Below are positions 1-7,904 of a stretch of 64,000 nt of DNA, in pieces. Below the pieces are notes generated by a model. It was not told the DNA's origin, ran no database searches, and saw only the letters and a program-made list of their open reading frames with translations. The number at the start of each line of letters is the position of its first letter. Within the stretch, counting starts at the first letter, position 1. Both the position numbers and the translations under genes were made by a program. Origin of the DNA: Pseudodesulfovibrio nedwellii (GTDB lineage Bacteria > Desulfobacterota > Desulfovibrionia > Desulfovibrionales > Desulfovibrionaceae); contig NZ_AP026709.1 of assembly GCF_027923765.1 (NCBI RefSeq), positions 1,917,501 to 1,981,500 on the forward strand, read 5' to 3'.

Positions 1-2415
1 TCCGGGAGCCTGCCCATTTTCAAAGCCATGGGCGGCGAAGAAGTGGCTGGCGACGTCTATCTCTTCGCTTTTAAAAATAGAGACGCAAACGCGGAAGACG
101 AAATGGAAACCGCTGCGAGTAAGTATTTCGACGACCCCGGCGATTTAGCAGAAGGCGTTGATAATCTGAGCCAATCAGGAATTATAGGCACCCAAACTGA
201 CTCTTTTGCAACCATACACCCCCAAACAACAATAGCAGATTTTTCCAACCAACCCGCTATGGGCATGAGCAATGTGCCCACGGATCCAACCTCCATCGTG
301 ATCAATAACGGCGATACCGCCTCGGGTGACGTGCATGAGGATGGTGTGATCATAGCTAACGGCACCCTGTCTCTATTCGACAAAGGCGGAGACGGCGCAT
401 GGTCCGACACGGTTAACAATGAAACTACGAACAATCTTGGTTCCCTGCATCTGAATACAGCTACCGGTGAATGGACTTACATGGTTGCCAATGCCGATAT
501 CCAGCACCTAGGCACCAAAACCCGAATCGAAAAGTTCAAGGTCTATACGGAGGACGGCCAAGACGAGCAGGTCATTTCTGTTGCTATCCACGGGAGCAAT
601 GATGCCCCGACCGTCACGGTTGGAGGGGCTGGTAATGCCAACTTCATCGAAGACGGTTACGCTCTTGATGGTGTGACCACCGTCGGAACGGATCCGGTTT
701 CCATTCTCGGTGGCAAGTCGCTCGTTTTTGATGATGTGGATGATTTACCCGAAGTCATGACTGTGACCATTCAAAACATCGATTTCGTCTCTGGCGATAC
801 ATTCGATGTGAATGATGTGAATACAAACCTGTTTACCGTTAACGTAGATAACACCACCGGAACAGCCATCATCAGCACCACGCATGCCGCGGACTATGAA
901 TTCAGCGATCTGCAGGACGCAGTAGACGCTGTCACCTTTTCGGTGGCAGGTGATAAGGTCATTGATGGAAACCGTTCCATCAGCATCACCATTGCAGATG
1001 ACGAGAGACCAAACAACGCCCTCAATGTTGAATTAGTCAATATCGACATCGAAGGCACCAATGATCTGCCCAACGCCATCGACTACAGCAACAACGAAAT
1101 CATTATCTCCTCCACAATAGTAGATAACGTGCTTAATGCCTTCAGCGAATTTGCAAACATGTCGACACATGAAGTCAACAACATCAAACTCACCGCCATA
1201 AGCCGCATACCAAGTTGGACACACGCACCTGAAATGGATGGAACTGCATATTTTACTCATAATCAAGGCTCCTATACTAACGGGAAACCATATGACTATA
1301 TTGGCGTGGGGTATGATGGTGATGTGGCACATGGTGATGCCTTTTCATATCAGGATTGGACCCCAATAGAGGGTTTTGACCAACAAGACGGGATTCTTAT
1401 CGAATTCACGGATTATGGCAAAGAGACTGCCACTATCAGTATAAACGGATCGTATATTTCGGGTCATGTTGAACTGCGTATCAATGGCACTGACTGTGGA
1501 ACCATTACCCATTCGAGCAGAAACCTCGTTTTTAATGCGTCTGATTACAATGTTGAATCAATCAATTCTATTGAACTCATATGTTGCAGTCCATATTATG
1601 AAGACTTTGTTACATATGTACCTTACTTCAATGTAGAGGGCATAAAAGTTGATGCCCTACAACCGGTCCTAAGTGCTTCGAGCGTCAACGGCGATGTTCT
1701 AACTAACGACTTCGACATCGACGATGACGTTCTGAACGTGACCCTTGTAAACGGAACTGCGATTGACCAAACTGACGGCGTTGACACCAACATCCTCGGC
1801 ACTTACGGCAACCTGCACATCGACGCAGACGGCGAGTATTCCTACGTCATGCACAATGGATGGGAAAACCTCACCTCCAGTGTAACCGAAAGCTTTCAAT
1901 ACACCATATCCGACGGCAACGGTGGTACCGATGTGGCAACTTTGGAATTCCCTATCCATGTAGAAGCCAATAAGATCACCGAGATGGATACAAACTCCGC
2001 CAACGCAATGACCGGTACCGACGGTGAGGACCTTATCTATATAGCGGATACCGCCTCCATAGTAACCTTGGGTGAAGGGTCTGACACCGTCATCGTGAAT
2101 GATGATTACATCAACGGCACCACGCAGGATGTCACCATCACCGATTTCAACACCGACGACACCATGGTTCTGAATGACCTCATTGACCAGACCGTGACCT
2201 TTGCGGAAGCCGACAATGGCAATGATCTGATGATCAGCATCTCTGATGCGGATGGTGCTGAAATCAACGAAGTGGTCATCACTTTGGATAATGTCACTTT
2301 GAATGGCGCGACTCCGATAGATATAGCAGATCACTCCATAGATATCAGTAGCAACCATGAATCTCTGGATTCCCTAATCCAGATGATTATCGAATCCCCG
2401 GAACACAATAACTAA
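1..2415 (+). CDS. VCBS-repeat secreted protein, C-terminal part (5' end outside window)
   Basis: The reading frame is open from base 1, so this is the C-terminal ~804 residues of a larger protein. An early ATG at 28 lies inside the frame and is probably not the start. Two VCBS/cadherin-like units are visible: one with EDG...NGTLSLFDKG...EWTY and ending GSNDAP, the other around the NGDVLTNDFDID motif, ending near TISDGNGGTD. Between them sits a ~180-residue, more AT-rich stretch that I do not recognise. The last ~130 residues (GTDGEDLIYIAD...GEGSDTVIVND...ITDFNTDDTM) resemble the RTX-like C-terminal export region of type I secreted adhesins. The role is probably a surface adhesin or biofilm protein, secreted without a cleaved signal. 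The family assignment is firm; the function is inferred. Confidence 0.8.
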   Translation, partial: SGSLPIFKAMGGEEVAGDVYLFAFKNRDANAEDEMETAASKYFDDPGDLAEGVDNLSQSGIIGTQTDSFATIHPQTTIADFSNQPAMGMSNVPTDPTSIVINNGDTASGDVHEDGVIIANGTLSLFDKGGDGAWSDTVNNETTNNLGSLHLNTATGEWTYMVANADIQHLGTKTRIEKFKVYTEDGQDEQVISVAIHGSNDAPTVTVGGAGNANFIEDGYALDGVTTVGTDPVSILGGKSLVFDDVDDLPEVMTVTIQNIDFVSGDTFDVNDVNTNLFTVNVDNTTGTAIISTTHAADYEFSDLQDAVDAVTFSVAGDKVIDGNRSISITIADDERPNNALNVELVNIDIEGTNDLPNAIDYSNNEIIISSTIVDNVLNAFSEFANMSTHEVNNIKLTAISRIPSWTHAPEMDGTAYFTHNQGSYTNGKPYDYIGVGYDGDVAHGDAFSYQDWTPIEGFDQQDGILIEFTDYGKETATISINGSYISGHVELRINGTDCGTITHSSRNLVFNASDYNVESINSIELICCSPYYEDFVTYVPYFNVEGIKVDALQPVLSASSVNGDVLTNDFDIDDDVLNVTLVNGTAIDQTDGVDTNILGTYGNLHIDADGEYSYVMHNGWENLTSSVTESFQYTISDGNGGTDVATLEFPIHVEANKITEMDTNSANAMTGTDGEDLIYIADTASIVTLGEGSDTVIVNDDYINGTTQDVTITDFNTDDTMVLNDLIDQTVTFAEADNGNDLMISISDADGAEINEVVITLDNVTLNGATPIDIADHSIDISSNHESLDSLIQMIIESPEHNN

Positions 2416-2745
2416 AAAATGACCAACAAAAAAACCACCCAAATCATACAGGCAGAGGCCGTTTTTTCCCGTTGGGGATCAACCTCCAAAGCGTCCATTT
2501 CGTATAAAAAGCCTTGGTTGCTACAATGTCCACCAAGGCATTAATTCGTATTCGACAAGCACTTTTAATCTAACCACCCGAAAAAAAGCTTAATTCCATT
2601 TCGTTAATACAGCATTCTGCCTTTATATCGAACTTTACGAGGAACCCCTGCCATACTTAAGGGGGATTTCTGTTTCCCCAAATTCACCCACTTCTTGTCA
2701 CAAACCTTCATTTCATGGCACATCCATGACAAGAGGAGGTTTATC
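2416..2745. other. 330-bp intergenic region
   Basis: No credible gene was found. It is AT-rich. It holds one 8-bp hairpin (GCCTTGGT at 2511-2518 paired with ACCAAGGC at 2532-2539, 13-nt loop) that lacks a following T-run on the plus strand, so it is at best a weak terminator for the upstream gene. The right end carries the ribosome-binding site of the next gene. Confidence 0.5.
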
Positions 2746-3714
2746 ATGCGCTATGTTTCAAAAATATTGTGCGGGATAATGCTGAGCTTGGCCATTCCAC
2801 TTTCAGCCATGGCCACTGAAGTAGGTACCTTGACAGAACTGCATCAGGCCCTTGATGCCGCCAACAAAGGTTTACACAAGGAGATAATACTCCTAGACGG
2901 CGAATACGTGTTGCAACACGCATTATCCATTCAGGCTGACGGCGTAACGATACGATCAAAATCCGGGAATCGTGACACAGTATGGTTAGTGGGACCTGGC
3001 ATGGACTCAGATGTCGGCCATGTCTTTCATGTAAGCGGTTCAGACTTCACGCTTCGAGACATGACCATTGGCCGTGTGGCGAATCACGCTGTACAAATCC
3101 ACGGGGAGTTGAACGCCCACCGTCCCTGTCTTGCCAACCTGCACATTCTCGACTGCCAGGAACAAATGATCAAAATCTCGGCAAACCTTGACGCACCCAA
3201 TACCGGATGTATGGGCGGTGTTATTGAAGACTGTCTTTTCGAATATACCGCTGAAATTGGACCTCATTTCTATATCGGCGGCGTAGATGCACACAATGCC
3301 AGGGATTGGACTGTCCGCAACTGTGAATTTCGCAATATCACGAGCCCAGCTCAAGAAGCTGCTGAATACGCCATCCATTTTTGGTCTGGTTCTCGCGGCA
3401 CACAAGTCGAAAACAATCAGATTATCGACTGTGACCGGGGCATTGGTTTTGGAATGGGCGACAGTCCTCATTTCGGCGGCGTCATACGAAACAATATCAT
3501 CACGCATGGACCTCAAGGATTTTATGCCGACGTCGGCATCTCCCTTGAGTCCGCTTCCGGTGCCATCGTCACCGACAACCAGATTTTCTTCCAACATAAA
3601 TATCCCAATGCTATCGAATATCGCTTTCCAGCCACAAAGAATGTGGTCATTAGCAACACATCCACCAACCGAGCCGTCGTCAGCAGAGACGGAGGACAAG
3701 CAATCGTCCATTAA
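2746..3714 (+). CDS. secreted right-handed beta-helix protein
   Basis: This is a 322-residue protein. A clear signal peptide (MRYVSKILCGIMLSLAIPLS, cleavage near AMA) predicts export to the periplasm or beyond. The body shows short hydrophobic repeats typical of parallel beta-helix/pectate-lyase-like folds (HVFHVSGSDFTLRDMTIG, GVIEDCLFEY, WTVRNCEFRNI, VIRNNIITHG, AIVTDNQIFF). The start at 2746 is chosen because GAGGAGG lies 6 nt upstream; an earlier in-frame ATG at 2695 precedes the signal peptide and has no such site. The protein stops abruptly after RDGGQAIVH without a capping domain. The substrate is unknown; members of this fold act on or bind polysaccharides. It is monocistronic. Confidence 0.75.
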   Translation: MRYVSKILCGIMLSLAIPLSAMATEVGTLTELHQALDAANKGLHKEIILLDGEYVLQHALSIQADGVTIRSKSGNRDTVWLVGPGMDSDVGHVFHVSGSDFTLRDMTIGRVANHAVQIHGELNAHRPCLANLHILDCQEQMIKISANLDAPNTGCMGGVIEDCLFEYTAEIGPHFYIGGVDAHNARDWTVRNCEFRNITSPAQEAAEYAIHFWSGSRGTQVENNQIIDCDRGIGFGMGDSPHFGGVIRNNIITHGPQGFYADVGISLESASGAIVTDNQIFFQHKYPNAIEYRFPATKNVVISNTSTNRAVVSRDGGQAIVH

Positions 3715-3983
3715 GTTCTCTTTTATCCTCAGAAAAACGTCGTTTTCACAGCTTGTTTCCAAGTAAATTTGAAAAGTACCTGATGTATTGAAAAAAGTAG
3801 TAGCTATTATCACTTTGATTGAATATATGAATAGATATTGAACAACCAACAACCCCCATGGAGACTGTTATGCCCACAAAGCAAGCAGCAGGGTGCGAAC
3901 GCCCCGGCCCCAAAGTCGAAAACGTTACGCAACCCAAAGAAGAAACCACATCGCAAATAGCGAACGAATCACAAGGAGGCCCC

Positions 3984-4595
3984 ATGATTCGTGTTGGCCA
4001 AAAAGCCCCTGATTTTACCGCTTCCGCCTATATCGACGGAGGCTTCGGCTCCGTGACCCTTTCAGAATATTTAGGGCAGTGGGTCGCTCTTTGTTTCTAT
4101 CCCGGTGATTTTACCTTTGTCTGAGCAACCGAAATCTCTGCGGTCGCAGAAAAAAATGAAGAATTCGAAAAGCTCGGCGTTCAGATTTTGTCAATGTCCA
4201 CGGACTCCATGTTCGTTCACAAAATGTGGGATGACCATGAACTTTCCAAAATGATCACCAAAGGCAAAGTACCCTTCCCCATGCTGTCTGACGGCGGCGG
4301 TGCGGTCGGCTCCATTTATGGAGTATACGATGAAGCTGCCGGCGTTGATGTGCGTGGCCGTTTCCTCATCGACCCTGACGGAAATGTTCAGGCATTTGAA
4401 ATCCTGACCCCACCGGTTGGCCGCAACGTTTCAGAAACCCTGCGCCAAATTCAGGCCTTCCAGCTCGTCCGCGAATCCAAAGGGACCAAAGCCACACCAT
4501 CCGGCTGGAAACCCGGAAAACCCGTCTTAAACCCCGGCCCCGGCCTTGTGGGCAAGGTTTGGGGAGAATGGAAAGTAGAACAGGCCTTCGACTAA
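3984..4595 (+). CDS. prxU: selenocysteine-containing peroxiredoxin (PrxU), TGA at 4122 read as Sec
   Basis: A 203-residue AhpC/Prx-family peroxidase that reduces H2O2 and organic hydroperoxides in the cytoplasm. The frame is interrupted only by TGA 4122-4124, exactly where the peroxidatic cysteine belongs: PGDFTFV-U-ATEIS matches the family motif PxxxTxxC. Downstream the frame continues with normal Prx sequence ([21 protein letters not shown]). Counting from ATG 3984 the residue is position 47, the usual peroxidatic position. AAGGAGG lies 4 nt before this ATG. The frame is also open upstream from ATGs at 3858 and 3870 (the latter with GGAG 6 nt upstream), so an N-terminal extension of about 40 residues including a Cys is possible. 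The usual resolving-Cys segment (VCPAGW-like) reads ATPSGW here, so the resolving Cys is absent. A pseudogene is unlikely given the intact second half and the SECIS-like hairpin. Confidence 0.9.
4122..4150 (+). promoter_or_regulatory. bacterial SECIS-like element (UGA plus downstream hairpin)
   Basis: Directly after the TGA codon, TCTGC (4137-4141) pairs with GCAGA (4146-4150) around a GGTC tetraloop (4142-4145). The loop starts 17 nt after the UGA and has G in its first two positions. This fits the described bacterial SECIS layout (apical loop roughly 16-37 nt from UGA, G near the loop start) that recruits SelB with Sec-tRNA. Confidence 0.75.
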
Positions 4596-4615
4596 ACTTC
4601 CATTTGACGACACTC

Positions 4616-4647
4616 AGGCCCTCCGGCGATCATCGGAGGGCCTTTTT
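4616..4647 (+). terminator. rho-independent terminator after the peroxiredoxin gene
   Basis: A perfect 10-bp stem (AGGCCCTCCG / CGGAGGGCCT), an 8-nt loop and a run of five T. It separates the peroxiredoxin from the DsrE-like gene 30 bp further on. Confidence 0.9.
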
Positions 4648-4675
4648 CATGAATCTATACCATAATGGAGCACCC

Positions 4676-5017
4676 ATGAACTGTCTCTATGCCTTCAACG
4701 GCGAACTCATGTGTTTTGTTCACGTCCTACTCAACGCCCTGGACATGAAAGAAAAGGGTGAGGATACCATCATCGTATTCGAGGGAGCCTCGGTCACATT
4801 AATCCCCGAGCTTGAGAAAAAGGAAAATCCGTTCAGCACCTTATATTTCAAAGCCAAGGATGCCGGACTGATCGACGGAGCATGCAAGGCCTGTTCTGCC
4901 AAATTGGGAGTCCTCGACGCGGTCAAAGAAGCGGGTATTGAATTAATCGGTGACATGGCCGGACATCCATCCATCGCCGAGTATCAAAAAAAAGGCTACA
5001 CGATCATCACCTTCTAA
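4676..5017 (+). CDS. DsrE/F-family-like small protein
   Basis: A 113-residue soluble protein of DsrE-like type (alpha/beta fold used in sulfur relay and thiol chemistry). Visible features are the start MNCLYAFNGELMCF, a VFEGASVTLIPEL segment, a central GACKACSAK motif with two Cys, and the end GHPSIAEYQKKGYTIITF. The start at 4676 is chosen because GGAG ends 5 nt upstream; the frame is open further upstream but runs back into the terminator and the peroxiredoxin gene. It has its own terminator downstream. A role in sulfur or redox metabolism is inferred from the fold only. Confidence 0.65.
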   Translation: MNCLYAFNGELMCFVHVLLNALDMKEKGEDTIIVFEGASVTLIPELEKKENPFSTLYFKAKDAGLIDGACKACSAKLGVLDAVKEAGIELIGDMAGHPSIAEYQKKGYTIITF

Positions 5018-5032
5018 CTTTCTACCCTGCCA

Positions 5033-5070
5033 ACAGCCCGAAAAAATTAATTTTTTCGGGCTGTTTTTCT
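5033..5070 (+). terminator. rho-independent terminator after the DsrE-like gene
   Basis: A 16-bp inverted repeat from ACAGCCCG at 5033 to CGGGCTGT ending at 5064, A/T-rich at its centre, followed by a T-rich run. Confidence 0.9.
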
Positions 5071-5290
5071 TTTTTGTAAAAGCCAGGACAAACGACCCAA
5101 AAATCAGACGAAAAACTTAACAAAAGCACACCTCTTTTATCATTTTGTTTAAAAATATCTATATTCTTTGGCAAAATCGACACATCACCGATTTTTATTC
5201 GTCCATAAGCAATTTTTATCAGTGGACAGTCGGATTGTTTTCACATATTTGGTGAGTGCTTTTTTGGGGAAAAGCATTGAAAACGGCCTC

Positions 5291-5384
5291 GGACAGTACT
5301 GTACTCGTCCTGGCCCGCTTCCGTTTCTGGACAGGTCAAAACCCATGTCCGACCGCCTTTTCCCTGACCCGCCAGAGGGGCGGG
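5291..5384 (+). promoter_or_regulatory. structured 5' leader of the NSS transporter gene
   Basis: The ~340-bp gap between the terminator and the transporter start codon has no credible gene. Its second half carries three consecutive hairpins: GGAC-AGTA/TACT-c-GTCC (5291-5310), GGACAGGT-caaa-ACC-ca-TGTCC (5329-5350) and CCCGCC-agagg-GGCGGG (5368-5384). The last ends about 30 nt before the start codon. I do not recognise a known riboswitch; a cis-regulatory RNA is possible. Confidence 0.4.
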
Positions 5385-5413
5385 AGAGAATCTCAAACTT
5401 TATAGGTGATCAC

Positions 5414-6898
5414 ATGGCTCAACGTGAACAATGGGGCTCCCGCGCCGGTTTCGTACTGGCTGCAGTTGGCTCCGCAATCGGCCTGGGAAACATCTGGCGT
5501 TTCCCTTACATGGCGTATGAAAATGGCGGCGGCGCCTTCATCATTCCTTACATTTTCGCTCTTCTCACAGCTGGTATTCCTTTCATGATCATGGAATTCG
5601 GCCTGGGACATAAATATCGCGGCTCCGCACCCAAAGTTTTCCGGTCCATCGGCTCCAAATGGGAGTTCCTCGGCTGGATGCAAGTCTTGGTAGCCTTTGC
5701 TATTTCCATCTATTATGTGGCGGTTATCGGCTGGACCATCAACTACACAGGCTTCGCCTTCAATCAGTCATGGGGCGCTGATCCCAAGGGCTTCTTCTTT
5801 GGCGAATACCTTGGTCTGACAGGTTCCCCGTTCGAACTGGGCGGCATCCGCTGGCCTATCCTCGGCGCATGCACCCTGGCTTGGGGTATTACCTGGCTCG
5901 CTATCACATCCGGCGTCCGCAAAGGTATTGAACGCGCATGTAAAGTGCTCATTCCGCTGCTGTTCGTTCTGGTCTTGATCCTCATCGTTCGCGTTGTGAA
6001 CCTGCCCGGCGCCATGACTGGCCTGGACTACCTGTTCACCCCGGACTTCTCCAGACTGGCAGACTTCTCGGTCTGGGCTGATGCTTACGGCCAGATCTTC
6101 TTCTCGCTGTCCATCGGTTTCGCCATCATGCTGGCCTACTCCAGCTATCTGCCGAAAAAATCTGATATCAACAACAATGCAGCAATAACCGTGTTCATCA
6201 ACTGTGGTTTCTCCATGCTCTCCGGCGTCATGATCTTCGCCGTTCTGGGCAACATGGCTGAAGCGACAGGCCAAAATGTGGCTGATGTTGCTGGTGCAGG
6301 CGTTGGCCTTGCATTCGTCACCATTCCTGCTGCTATCAACACCATGCCAGCTCCTGCTTTTGTCGGTACTCTGTTCTTCCTCTGTCTGACCATGGCGGGC
6401 GTCAGCTCCCACATCTCCATTGTGGAAGCCGTCAGTTCCTCCTTTATCGACAAGTTCGCATGGAGCCGTAAAAAGACCGCATCCATAGTCTGCGCAGCGG
6501 GCTTTGCCTTGACTCTGGTCTTCACAACTGGTGGCGGACTGCTCATTCTCGATATTGTTGATCACTTCATCAACAACCTCTGCATCCTTGGTGTTGCGCT
6601 GGTTGAGATTATCCTAATGAGCTACATTGTAGGTCTCGACGACATCCAGAAGCACGTCAATGCCACCTCCGACTTCACTGTCGGCAATGCATGGAAGCTC
6701 TGCCTGAAGCTCGTGACTGTAGCCATTCTCGGCTACTCCTTTGTCATGAACATCTACACCGACATGGGCACACCTTACGGCGGTTACGCTACCAAGGACC
6801 TGATCATGCTCGGCTGGTCACTCCTCCCTGTGGCTTTTGTCCTTGGAATGGCCCTGAACAAGCAGCAGCCCGCACGTAGCTTCGTGCGCAACGACTAG
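5414..6898 (+). CDS. NSS-family Na+-dependent amino-acid symporter
   Basis: A 494-residue inner-membrane transporter of the neurotransmitter:sodium symporter (LeuT/MhsT/MetP-like) family. The N-terminus REQWGSRAGFVLAAVGSAIGLGNIWRFPY is the hallmark first helix with the Na+/substrate-binding GSAIGLGN motif; about twelve hydrophobic segments follow. Start 5414 is preferred because the family motif begins at residue 2 and AGGTGA is just upstream; the frame is open back to 5168, but those ~80 codons do not resemble protein. It is followed 9 bp downstream by a MetS-type small subunit, which points to a MetP-like two-part system. The substrate is probably a neutral amino acid such as methionine or alanine, inferred. 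Confidence 0.88.
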   Translation: MAQREQWGSRAGFVLAAVGSAIGLGNIWRFPYMAYENGGGAFIIPYIFALLTAGIPFMIMEFGLGHKYRGSAPKVFRSIGSKWEFLGWMQVLVAFAISIYYVAVIGWTINYTGFAFNQSWGADPKGFFFGEYLGLTGSPFELGGIRWPILGACTLAWGITWLAITSGVRKGIERACKVLIPLLFVLVLILIVRVVNLPGAMTGLDYLFTPDFSRLADFSVWADAYGQIFFSLSIGFAIMLAYSSYLPKKSDINNNAAITVFINCGFSMLSGVMIFAVLGNMAEATGQNVADVAGAGVGLAFVTIPAAINTMPAPAFVGTLFFLCLTMAGVSSHISIVEAVSSSFIDKFAWSRKKTASIVCAAGFALTLVFTTGGGLLILDIVDHFINNLCILGVALVEIILMSYIVGLDDIQKHVNATSDFTVGNAWKLCLKLVTVAILGYSFVMNIYTDMGTPYGGYATKDLIMLGWSLLPVAFVLGMALNKQQPARSFVRND

Positions 6899-6907
6899 GA
6901 GTCCATA

Positions 6908-7009
6908 ATGACAACTTCCGCTATCATCATGATGATTGTTGGCCTTGGCGTTACATGGGGAGGAGCTGTATTCTGCATGCGTCTCGCCATGAACAAAAAG
7001 AAAAACTAG
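6908..7009 (+). CDS. MetS-type small subunit of NSS transporter
   Basis: A 33-codon gene 9 bp after the symporter. The product has one transmembrane helix (MTTSAIIMMIVGLGVTWGGA) and a basic tail ending MNKKKN. This size, position and GLGVTWGGA pattern match the 'MetS family NSS transporter small subunit', first known from the MetPS methionine system of corynebacteria. It is too short for most gene finders. The downstream terminator closes the two-gene operon. Confidence 0.8.
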   Translation: MTTSAIIMMIVGLGVTWGGAVFCMRLAMNKKKN

Positions 7010-7030
7010 GTCCATCGACTACATACAATC

Positions 7031-7061
7031 AGGGCGGCATCGAAAGATGTCGCCCTTTTTT
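7031..7061 (+). terminator. rho-independent terminator of the NSS operon
   Basis: AGGGCG-g-CATC, GAAA loop, GATG-t-CGCCCT, then a T6 run. Confidence 0.9.
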
Positions 7062-7114
7062 ATATCCACGCTTCCAATAAGACATACATGGAAAACATAT
7101 CCGCATTTGCCCAC

Positions 7115-7141
7115 AAAAAAGGCCGTCGATAAACGGCCTTT
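7115..7141 (-). terminator. terminator of the hemolysin III-like gene
   Basis: AAAGGCCGT / ACGGCCTTT stem with a 6-nt loop. The A-run at 7115-7120 becomes a U-run on the minus strand, 25 bp after the stop codon of the minus-strand gene. Confidence 0.85.
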
Positions 7142-7165
7142 AAAGAATACTTCATTGGGATCGAA

Positions 7166-7807
7166 CTAAACGTACCAGTACATCAAGATAAAGTGGCATG
7201 CGCTTCCGCCAATCACAAACAGGTGGAAGATTTCATGAAAACCAAAAACATGAGGCAAAGGGTCAGGCCATTTAATGGCATAGACTACAGCACCGATGGA
7301 ATAGACCACTCCTCCACCTGCCAACCATGCCAATGCTGTTCCAGACATGGATTGATACAATGGATAAATCCCCACCAGCACCAACCAGCCCATGGCAAGA
7401 TAGATACCAGTAGAAAGCCAGCGCGGAGCGTTCATCCAGAATATCTTCATGATGATGCCGGAAGCTGCCAGCCCCCAAATAACACCAAAAATGGACCAGC
7501 CCCATGCACCACGCAAGGGGATAAGGCAAATGGGTGTGTAGGTGGCCGCAATATAAAAAAAGATCATCGAGTGATCTACCCGACGCAAAAAACGGACCCA
7601 ATAATCAGACACAGGCAACCAATGGTACAGCGTGCTGGCCGTATAAAGCAGGATCATACCTCCTCCAAAAATGGAAAAGGTGACAATATGCCACGGCATG
7701 GCAGGACTGACCGAACGCAGGATGAGCAATACAGTGCCAAGTATGGCAAGCATTGCCGCAATGCAGTGGGTTAACCCACTGACAGGATCACGTAGAGAAG
7801 ATAGCAC
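7166..7807 (-). CDS. hemolysin III / YqfA-family membrane protein
   Basis: A 213-residue integral membrane protein with about seven helices, related to hemolysin III and the PAQR/adiponectin-receptor fold. Visible conserved elements are STLYHWLP, RRVDHSMIFFYIAATYTP and HEIFHLFVIGGSACHF; their His/Asp/Ser residues form the predicted metal-binding hydrolase-like site. The start is a GTG with GGAG 8 nt upstream. Function in bacteria is not settled (membrane homeostasis proposed). It stands alone between a terminator and the Rrf2 gene. Confidence 0.85.
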   Translation of the reverse strand: MLSSLRDPVSGLTHCIAAMLAILGTVLLILRSVSPAMPWHIVTFSIFGGGMILLYTASTLYHWLPVSDYWVRFLRRVDHSMIFFYIAATYTPICLIPLRGAWGWSIFGVIWGLAASGIIMKIFWMNAPRWLSTGIYLAMGWLVLVGIYPLYQSMSGTALAWLAGGGVVYSIGAVVYAIKWPDPLPHVFGFHEIFHLFVIGGSACHFILMYWYV

Positions 7808-7904
7808 ACTTCACACTCCATGATAGATGGTTAGCCAACCATACTATTACACCACTCCCCAAGCATAAACAAGTGATTGAGGTGAAGGGGATCTCCCCCG
7901 TTTT

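Noticed and set aside
4122-4124. Premature stop making the peroxiredoxin a pseudogene
   Set aside because: The TGA replaces the catalytic Cys codon exactly, the rest of the frame is intact, and a SECIS-like hairpin follows.
5168-5413. N-terminal extension of the NSS transporter
   Set aside because: The open frame lacks conserved features and overlaps the structured leader; the family begins at the REQWGSRAGF motif.
5768-6565. 265-codon minus-strand frame opposite the NSS gene
   Set aside because: Shadow of a strongly conserved transporter; no motifs.
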